Below are positions 58,008-64,000 of a stretch of DNA of 64,000 bases, piece by piece. Both the position numbers and the translations under genes were made by a program. Every line of letters begins with the position of its first letter. Position 1 is the first letter of the stretch. Under the pieces are notes generated by a model, which was not told where the DNA came from, made no database searches, and worked only from the letters and a program-made list of their open reading frames with translations. The stretch spans positions 1-64,000 of the forward strand of contig PFUL01000088.1 in the NCBI GenBank assembly GCA_002790095.1, in the 5' to 3' direction. The stretch is from Elusimicrobia bacterium CG_4_9_14_3_um_filter_62_55 (GTDB taxonomy: Bacteria > Elusimicrobiota > Elusimicrobia > UBA1565).

Positions 58008-58480
58008 TTTGCCTGCTCCGTCGGCCGCCCTCGCACAGCGTCTGGATGCGGCACTCCCTCGCGGTATTGCTCGGTCGCTATCGTCAGAGATTTCGCCCCG
58101 GCGGACTTGGCCGTGGCCATCACCTCCGTAAGCAGGCCGTGCCGCGCCTCTTTGTCGGAGCGGATGACGACGAGCGCGGAGTCCGTATTGCGAATCGCGT
58201 AGACGAGCCCCCGCTTAAGCGCGTCCAGAGATTTGTATTCCGTCGCGTCGATGGCCAGCCGTCCTTCGGCGCTCATCGCGATCGTCACTTTGTCCTCTTC
58301 CTTGCCTTCCTTCGTCTTGGCGATCGGGAGTTGGACGTCGAACGCGGGTTGGGACATCATCGGCGTCGCGACCATGAAGATGATCACGAGGACGAGACAA
58401 ACGTCTACCAAGGGGGTCACGTTGATTCCCGTCACCGCGTCGTCTTCAAGCTCGAAGCGGCTCTTGTGTGGGCGGCTCAT
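58004..58480 (-). CDS. ExbD/TolR-family motor subunit (second)
   Basis: A 158-aa protein. One membrane helix has the proton-carrying Asp in INVTPLVDVCLVLVIIFM. The periplasmic domain has KVTIAMSAEGRLAID and ALVVIRSDKEARHG, as in ExbD. It overlaps both neighbours by 4 nt. It differs clearly from the other ExbD of the operon. Confidence 0.92.
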   Translation of the reverse strand: MSRPHKSRFELEDDAVTGINVTPLVDVCLVLVIIFMVATPMMSQPAFDVQLPIAKTKEGKEEDKVTIAMSAEGRLAIDATEYKSLDALKRGLVYAIRNTDSALVVIRSDKEARHGLLTEVMATAKSAGAKSLTIATEQYREGVPHPDAVRGRPTEQAK

Positions 58481-58914
58481 CCCTTCTTCTCCCGCTGGAT
58501 CGGCTTCAGAGTCTGCATGATGGCGATCTTCTTCGCGCCGAACTGCTTGGAGATGTCGAGAATCCGCACGATGTCGCCGACCTTGTTGTCGTCGTCGGCG
58601 GTCAAGATCGTCATCCGGTCCTTTTGGCCCTGCAGGGCTTTCGCGACTTCCATCCCCAGGCCTTTAAAATCCGTCTCCTTCCCGTTAACGCTCAGGCGGC
58701 CGCTCAGTTCGAGCTTGATGTTGACGCTCTCGCTCTTGGAAACCTTTCCGACGGCCGCGGACGCTTTCGACTCGAGGACCTTGATGCCGGAGGTCAGCGC
58801 AAAGGGGGCGATCGCCATGAAAATGATCACCAGCACCAAGGACACGTCGACCAGCGGCGTGACGTTGATGTCGGTAATCGGATCGTCTTCGCCCTGCTGA
58901 GCCCCTCCGGCCAT
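58477..58914 (-). CDS. ExbD/TolR-family motor subunit (first)
   Basis: A 145-aa protein. The membrane helix INVTPLVDVSLVLVIIFM retains the key Asp. The periplasmic part contains LSGRLSVNGKETDFK and MTILTADDDNKVGD. It starts 1 nt after the TolQ/ExbB stop. Confidence 0.92.
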   Translation of the reverse strand: MAGGAQQGEDDPITDINVTPLVDVSLVLVIIFMAIAPFALTSGIKVLESKASAAVGKVSKSESVNIKLELSGRLSVNGKETDFKGLGMEVAKALQGQKDRMTILTADDDNKVGDIVRILDISKQFGAKKIAIMQTLKPIQREKKG

Positions 58915-58915
58915 G

Positions 58916-59530
58916 TTATTTCGCCCCGATCATCACCACGAATCGCGCCGAGGCGACTTCCATCTCAACGGAAGTATCCTTCACCTTGCGCATGAAATAG
59001 TTGTAGACGATGACGGCCGGGATGGCAACCGCGAGCCCCCCGGCGGTGGCGATCAAGGCCTCCGCGATGCCCTTGGCCACGACTGCGGGGCCGCCGGCGC
59101 CCGCGAGCGCCAAGTCCCGGAAGGCTTTAATAATTCCGACGACGGTTCCGAAAAGTCCGACGAAAGGGACCGTGTTGCCGAGCGTTCCCAGCACCACGAG
59201 GAACTTCTCCAGTTTCAGGCGCTCCTCGAGCCGTTTCGTGAAGAGAAGGTCCTCGAGTTGGTCCCGGGAGCGTCCGCGATGCAGAAGTCCGTACTCGATC
59301 ACCCGCGCCACGGCCTTCGGACTCTCCTTGGCGGCGGCCATCGCCTGATCCTGCTTGCCGCCCTGAAGCAGCTTGCCGACGACGGCCAGCAACGCGTCCC
59401 CGGAACCTTTCGCCTTGCGGAAGTACCACCACCGCTCGATCGTGAAGGTCACCGAGAGAATCGAACAAAACAACAGGATTACGAGCGTGAAGCTCTCTTT
59501 AAAAATGTCGAGCAAAGCTATGTCGTTCAT
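58916..59530 (-). CDS. MotA/TolQ/ExbB proton channel protein
   Basis: A 204-aa protein with three membrane helices. The first is near the N-terminus (FTLVILLFCSILSVTFTIE). The pair near the C-terminus contains LGTLGNTVPFVGLFGTVVGI and AEALIATAGGLAVAIPAV, the conserved channel-lining segments with Thr/Pro. It starts 1 nt after the TPR gene stop. Confidence 0.93.
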   Translation of the reverse strand: MNDIALLDIFKESFTLVILLFCSILSVTFTIERWWYFRKAKGSGDALLAVVGKLLQGGKQDQAMAAAKESPKAVARVIEYGLLHRGRSRDQLEDLLFTKRLEERLKLEKFLVVLGTLGNTVPFVGLFGTVVGIIKAFRDLALAGAGGPAVVAKGIAEALIATAGGLAVAIPAVIVYNYFMRKVKDTSVEMEVASARFVVMIGAK

Positions 59531-59531
59531 G

Positions 59532-62500
59532 TCAGTTCATCCCCGGGATGTTGATCTCATCGGCCTTTTTCTTGGGCGCGGAATCCGTCTTCTTCGGCGT
59601 CTTGGTCCGTCGGGAGCGCTTCTTCGTCGGCTTCCCAGCCGCCTGGCCGCCTCCCTCGTCCGGCATGACTTGAGTCTTGTACCGCTCGGGCGCCGCGGGG
59701 ACGGGATCGGACGCTCCCTCCATTCCCTTCAGCCCCTTCGCCCGTTCGCACGCGGCGGATTTGACGGCTTTCTGGGGCGCGTTTTGACACAGGTCTCCGT
59801 AAACCCGTACGGCCTTGTTCCATTCCTTGCGTTCCTCGTACAACTCCCCCAGCTTGATGAGGCCTTGGAGGCGGAATGCGAATTCCTTGGGAGACATCGG
59901 GATCAACTGTTCGAGGGTCTCGATCGCCGTGGGCTTGTCGGACATCACGAGGTACATCTCCCCCTTCCGGTAGACGACTTCCATCAGCGTCTCCGGGTCG
60001 CTCTTGCAGTCCGAGATTCGACTGAGCGTCGCCATCGCGGACGGAAGATCCTTGCGGTCCTTCTGGATCGTGAACATCTCCCACAACGCGGCCCGCCCGC
60101 CTTCGTTCTCGCAGCCGGAACTTGCGGCATACCGGGCGTACGCCTCTTCCGATCGTTCCATATTGCCGATGGCCTTATAGGCCAGCGCGAGGTTGAACAG
60201 TCCCGCCTTCGTGTACTCCGAATCCGGATACTCGTCCATGAGGCGCTGATAGTACTTGATCGCCTCCTCGTGCTTCTTAAGGGCGTAGAGCGCCGAACCG
60301 GCGTGAAACAGCGCGAGCGGCGTATCGTCGCCGATCGGGAAGTTGTTGAGGAAGCGTTCGAACGCGTGCGTCGCGTCCTGAAATTTCTCGCCGTTGTAGA
60401 GCGACTCCGCGAGCAGGAACTGGGCCTTTTTCAGCTTCGGGGATCCGGTGAAATCCACCGAAAACCGTTGAAACTCTTCTCCGGCGTCGTCGAACTTCTT
60501 CATTTCGAAAAGCCGGCGGCCGATTCGAAACTGAGCTTCGGCCGCCGTCTCGGTACCGGGAACGGCCTCGATGACCGCGCGCAGGGAGGCCCGGAAGTTT
60601 GCGCCGGAACTGCGGTCGTAGACCGCCTCCATCAAATCGAGCGCGTCCACGGTCTCCGGCGCTTTCGGAAACCGCTTCAGCAGCGCGAGCGCGGCGTTCA
60701 GAGTCTCCGCGTCGTTTTTAGCGTTGAACTGAGACATCGCCACCCGTAAATAGGCCAGCGGCAGCTGCTCCGACGACGGATACGTGTCGATGATCCGTCC
60801 GTACTGAACGACGGCCTCGTCGTATTTTTGGGCGCGGAAAAGAGTGTCGCCGATCTGATATTCGGCCTTCTCGACCTCTTTGGCGGCCGGATACTTGTCG
60901 CGCATATGGCGCCAGGACTCGATCGCCTGCGTGTAGTATTGCTGGTGATACAAAGCGAGGCCCGCCATGTAGCAGGCGCGCGGGGCCTGCTTCGCGTCGG
61001 GACTTTCCTTGCAGAACTTTTCGAAGAGATGAAACGCCTCCTCGTACTTCTTTTGGTTGTACATCGAGTCGCCGATCCCGAGTTGATTCTCCGCGAAGGC
61101 CGATTTATCGCCGTCCTTCATCATCTCGAGCATCGTCGAAAGCTTCTCGCGTTCCGCGTGGGCGCGAACGTCGTCGCCGAGGATCTGGAACGCCCAGGCC
61201 AACCCGTCCTGCGCGTAAAACGCGGCCTTGTCGTTCGGGTAGACCTTCAAGACCATTTCATAAATCGCCTTCGCCTCGTCGACCCGGTTCATCCGGATAT
61301 ACGCTTCGGCGGCATACAAATAGCTCAGCGGCCGCCATTTCGACTGCGACGGGGGCAGATGGCGGAAGATGAATTGGTAGGAGGTCAAAATCGCGTTGTA
61401 GCGCTGCAGTTGATACTGAGTCTGCAGGATCGAGAACAGCGCCTGTTCGGCGACGTCCGAGGTCGGCGCGAGGTCGATGATGCGCTGAAACGACGTGACC
61501 GCCTCGTCGGGCCGCTTCGCCGCGAGCAGGGAATTCGCGAGGACGATGTAGACGTTCTTGGCGAGGGCGTTGGCCGGATAGAGCGACAGGAAATTCCGGC
61601 AGGTCTGCGCCGACTGCGAGTAATCGGAAACCTGGAACTGAGTCCACGCGAGCTTGTAATGGGCGAGCGGAGAGATCCGGATCGTTTCCGGATACTGAGT
61701 GATGACCTTGGTGTAGGCGAATAAGGCCTCGCGGAATTGATCCGCGACCAAATAGGATTCGGCGATGAAGTACTGGGCGAGCGGCGCGAAGAAGTCTCTC
61801 GGGTAGCGGTCGATCACCGACTGAAAATGCGCCCGCGCCTCGACGTAATTGCTCTTTTGGAAGTACGCCGAGCCGATGCGAAACAGCGCCGAGACGCGCA
61901 GAGGAGAGCGAGGGTACTTCGCTGAAAACCGGCGGTACTTCGTGATGGCCCCGTCAAAGTCCTTCGCGAGAAAGAAGGAGTCCCCGATGAAGAATTCCGT
62001 CTCTTCGATCAAAACCGAGTCCGGATAGGTTTTGACGAGATTCTGGAAGGCCGCGGCCGCCAGATACGACCGCTTCGACAGCAAATAGGTTTTCCCCAAG
62101 TAAAACTGGGCCTCGGCCGTTTTCACGCGCTTAAGCGCGCGCTCGGCGTTGGCGTAATCGCCTTTGTGCAGGCTGATGATGCCCTGCACGTACAGCACGT
62201 CCGGTTCTTTCAGGTAATGCGGATAGGTCTCGCCCAGGAGAAACAAGTTGGCTTCCGCTTGGGAGAACTGCTCGAGGGCGAGATTCGCGAAGATCACGCC
62301 CATCCAGGCCTCGGGCACGATATACGACTTCCGGTAATTCTCCTCCACGACCCGCCAGGCTTCGATCGCCTTCCCCCACTCCTTCTCGTTGTAGTACACC
62401 TCTCCGAGGCGGTATTGGGCCGACGAAAGGAGTCCGGTGTCGTCCTTGCGGTATCGGCGCAGCAGCTCCGAGAACGCCTTCTCCGCCTGCTCCAGCGCGG

Positions 62501-62837
62501 CTTGGGCGGCGGTGTTTTTGGGAGCCAGCATCCGGTCGGTATCCGCCTTCTTGGATTCCGCCTCCTTGCGGAGAATCTTCAACGCCTGCTCCATGTAGCC
62601 TTCGCCCACCATGAACTGCGCGTCGGGCGCCTTCGGGCTGTCCCCGTGATTGCGGATGAAGCGTTCGAACGCCTCGATCGCGGCGATCTTGTCCCGCTGA
62701 TTCTGATAGAGCTGGGTTCCCGTCTTCCACAACTGCTCTTCTTCCTGGGTCGGAACGTACTGCTTCTTCGCCTCGGCCGGGTTCGGCCGTGCGAATCCTA
62801 AGATGAGGGCTGCGGAAAGCGTGGCGAAGCGTTTCAT
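59532..62837 (-). CDS. giant periplasmic TPR-repeat protein
   Basis: A 1101-aa exported protein. The signal peptide (RFATLSAALILGFARPNPAEA) is followed by many tandem TPR-like 34-residue helical pairs through most of the chain (e.g. ALYALKKHEEAIKYYQRLMD, AEYQIGDTLFRAQKYDEAVV). It ends in a Lys/Arg-rich tail with KKRSRRTKTPKK. ATG 62837 lies 2 nt after the thrS stop with TTGGAG upstream. Adjacent motor genes suggest a scaffold, comparable to large TPR proteins of myxobacterial Agl/Glt gliding machines or to YbgF/CpoB in Tol systems. Precise role unknown. Confidence 0.85.
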   Translation of the reverse strand: MKRFATLSAALILGFARPNPAEAKKQYVPTQEEEQLWKTGTQLYQNQRDKIAAIEAFERFIRNHGDSPKAPDAQFMVGEGYMEQALKILRKEAESKKADTDRMLAPKNTAAQAALEQAEKAFSELLRRYRKDDTGLLSSAQYRLGEVYYNEKEWGKAIEAWRVVEENYRKSYIVPEAWMGVIFANLALEQFSQAEANLFLLGETYPHYLKEPDVLYVQGIISLHKGDYANAERALKRVKTAEAQFYLGKTYLLSKRSYLAAAAFQNLVKTYPDSVLIEETEFFIGDSFFLAKDFDGAITKYRRFSAKYPRSPLRVSALFRIGSAYFQKSNYVEARAHFQSVIDRYPRDFFAPLAQYFIAESYLVADQFREALFAYTKVITQYPETIRISPLAHYKLAWTQFQVSDYSQSAQTCRNFLSLYPANALAKNVYIVLANSLLAAKRPDEAVTSFQRIIDLAPTSDVAEQALFSILQTQYQLQRYNAILTSYQFIFRHLPPSQSKWRPLSYLYAAEAYIRMNRVDEAKAIYEMVLKVYPNDKAAFYAQDGLAWAFQILGDDVRAHAEREKLSTMLEMMKDGDKSAFAENQLGIGDSMYNQKKYEEAFHLFEKFCKESPDAKQAPRACYMAGLALYHQQYYTQAIESWRHMRDKYPAAKEVEKAEYQIGDTLFRAQKYDEAVVQYGRIIDTYPSSEQLPLAYLRVAMSQFNAKNDAETLNAALALLKRFPKAPETVDALDLMEAVYDRSSGANFRASLRAVIEAVPGTETAAEAQFRIGRRLFEMKKFDDAGEEFQRFSVDFTGSPKLKKAQFLLAESLYNGEKFQDATHAFERFLNNFPIGDDTPLALFHAGSALYALKKHEEAIKYYQRLMDEYPDSEYTKAGLFNLALAYKAIGNMERSEEAYARYAASSGCENEGGRAALWEMFTIQKDRKDLPSAMATLSRISDCKSDPETLMEVVYRKGEMYLVMSDKPTAIETLEQLIPMSPKEFAFRLQGLIKLGELYEERKEWNKAVRVYGDLCQNAPQKAVKSAACERAKGLKGMEGASDPVPAAPERYKTQVMPDEGGGQAAGKPTKKRSRRTKTPKKTDSAPKKKADEINIPGMN

Positions 62838-62839
62838 GG

Positions 62840-64000
62840 TCACTCCAAGCAAGGCTGCAGAGCCTTCGTTCGCACTTCCTTTTCCATCGCGGCGAACAGA
62901 TCCGCGGGTGCGAGGCCGTTGATCTGCTTGCCGTCGCGGCGGCGGACGGAAACCGTCCCCGCTTCGACGTCCTTCGGTCCGAGGATGAACGCGTACGGAA
63001 CCTTATCGAGGGTCGCCTTCTTCACCTTCTTATTCAATTTATCGTTCGAAGCGTCCGATTCGACGCGGAATCCTCGCCGCTTAAGCTCGGCGGCAAGCGT
63101 CATGGCGGCCTCCCTCTCCCCTTCGGTAATCGTGAGAATCTTGGCCTGCACGGGGGCCAGCCAAAGCGGGAACTTCCCCGCGTAGTGTTCGATCAGCACC
63201 CCGAAGAAACGCTCGACCGAGCCGAGCAGGGCCCGGTGCACCATCACCGGCGCCTGGCGGCTCCCGTCCGGCGCGACGTACTCGATGCCGAAGCGCTTAG
63301 GCAGGTTGAAGTCGAACTGCACGGTGCTCAGCTGCCAGTCGCGTCCGATCGCGTCAACGAGCTTCACGTCGATCTTAGGACCGTAAAACGCGGCCTCCCC
63401 TTCGATGCGGGCGTAGGGGATGCCCATCCGCTCGAGGGTGTTGACCAGCGCTCCCTCGGCGTTCGCCCATTGGTCGGCCGAACCCGCATAATCCCCGGGC
63501 TTCGCCGCATCCCATGTCGACAATTCGACCTTGAACTCCGAAAATCCGAAACTGTCGAGCACCGCCTTCGCGAATTCGACGCAGGCCTCGACCTCCGATT
63601 CGACCTGCTCGGGCATGCAGAAGATATGCGCGTCGTCTTGGGTGAAGCCGCGCACGCGCAGCAGGCCGTGCACGACGCCGCTTTTCTCGTAGCGGTAGAC
63701 GGTGCCGAGCTCCGCGAAGCGCAGCGGCAGGTCCCGGTAGCTGCGCAGGCTGTCCTTGTAGATCAGGATGTGTCCCGGGCAGTTCATGGGTTTGAGCTGA
63801 TATTCCACGTCGTCGATCTTGATCGGGCGGAACATGTTCGCGTCGTAGAAGTCGGCGTGGCCGCTGGTGTGCCAGAGCCCGCGGCGCAGCACGTGCGGCG
63901 TGTAGACGAGGCTGTAGCCGCGTTCGACGAGTTCCCGCTTCAGCCAGTCCTCGATCAACGAGCGGATCATCCCGCCTTTCGGGTGCCAAAAAATCAGTCC
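62840..64000 (-). CDS. thrS: threonyl-tRNA synthetase (partial, cut by right window edge)
   Basis: Charges tRNA-Thr. About 386 C-terminal residues are visible. The frame enters at the right edge with GLIFWHPKGG. It continues through the class II core (NCPGHILIYKDSLRSYRDLP, motif 2 RYEKSGVVHGLLRVRGFTQD, PKIDVKLVDAIGRDWQLSTV) and the anticodon-binding domain to PCLE. The TGS and editing domains lie outside. Its stop is 2 nt before the TPR gene start, so translation of the envelope operon may be coupled to thrS. Confidence 0.95.
   Translation of the reverse strand, partial: GLIFWHPKGGMIRSLIEDWLKRELVERGYSLVYTPHVLRRGLWHTSGHADFYDANMFRPIKIDDVEYQLKPMNCPGHILIYKDSLRSYRDLPLRFAELGTVYRYEKSGVVHGLLRVRGFTQDDAHIFCMPEQVESEVEACVEFAKAVLDSFGFSEFKVELSTWDAAKPGDYAGSADQWANAEGALVNTLERMGIPYARIEGEAAFYGPKIDVKLVDAIGRDWQLSTVQFDFNLPKRFGIEYVAPDGSRQAPVMVHRALLGSVERFFGVLIEHYAGKFPLWLAPVQAKILTITEGEREAAMTLAAELKRRGFRVESDASNDKLNKKVKKATLDKVPYAFILGPKDVEAGTVSVRRRDGKQINGLAPADLFAAMEKEVRTKALQPCLE

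Overview
The window is high-G+C bacterial chromosome (well over 60% G+C by eye) from a Gram-negative organism. The evidence for an outer membrane is a TolQ/ExbD/ExbD/TonB/OmpA-like operon, lipoproteins, a DUF4105 protein and a SecG export gene. Genes are tightly packed, often with 4-nt ATGA overlaps, and many have GGAGG-type ribosome sites. No rRNA is present, so taxonomy is inference only. The MFS protein with a long secreted Ala-rich N-terminus, the giant TPR/Tol operon and the mixture of families suggest Elusimicrobiota or a similar deep lineage (low to moderate confidence).

Layout. 1-2404: pyruvate phosphate dikinase, cut by the left edge, divergent from a sigma-70 factor. 3726-7288: a translationally coupled leftward operon (hemerythrin, radical SAM/SPASM, hemerythrin, short glutamyl-tRNA reductase, c-type cytochrome lipoprotein). 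7345-13011: alpha/beta hydrolase, ferredoxin-NADP reductase-like flavoprotein, and a leucine-catabolism set (HMG-CoA lyase, enoyl-CoA hydratase, methylcrotonyl-CoA carboxylase carboxyltransferase). 13139-24709: secreted LAS-type peptidase, MFS fusion, trypsin-like protease, DEDDh exonuclease, SMUBP2-like helicase, phospholipase D, SixA, diguanylate cyclase, PD-(D/E)XK nuclease, RsmD. 24708-37571: spermidine-synthase-like membrane/TPR fusion, receiver-MBL fusion, endonuclease IV, aldehyde dehydrogenase, M20 dipeptidase, TauE, MBL hydrolase, threonine aldolase, sarcosine-oxidase-like enzyme, zinc-ribbon protein, MarC. 37662-43655: tRNA-Ala, a strongly promoted lysine-repeat peptide with a structured leader, M42 peptidase, methyltransferase, DCC-LMF1 fusion, GYF_2 protein.

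43822-48947 is a decayed accessory island bounded by a 21-bp inverted repeat. It holds an MFS remnant, an intact-looking lower-G+C alpha/beta hydrolase, a 5'-truncated histidine kinase, an IS66 transposase tail and a second transposase tail. To its right lie tRNA-Leu, secG, pgk, arginase and gap, a glycolytic operon with arginase inside it and no tpiA. The window ends with a DUF2283 gene, a DUF3015-DUF4105 pair, and the leftward operon thrS - 1101-aa TPR protein - TolQ - ExbD - ExbD - TonB - OmpA-like, which looks like a proton-motive-force-driven envelope machine.

Most noteworthy: the haem/hemerythrin operon with a GluTR lacking its dimerisation domain; the TPR-Tol envelope operon; the receiver-MBL fusion that has lost half its metal ligands; the UP-element promoter and pseudoknot-topology leader before the lysine-repeat peptide; arginase within gap-pgk; and a 16-bp palindrome shared by two intergenic regions.
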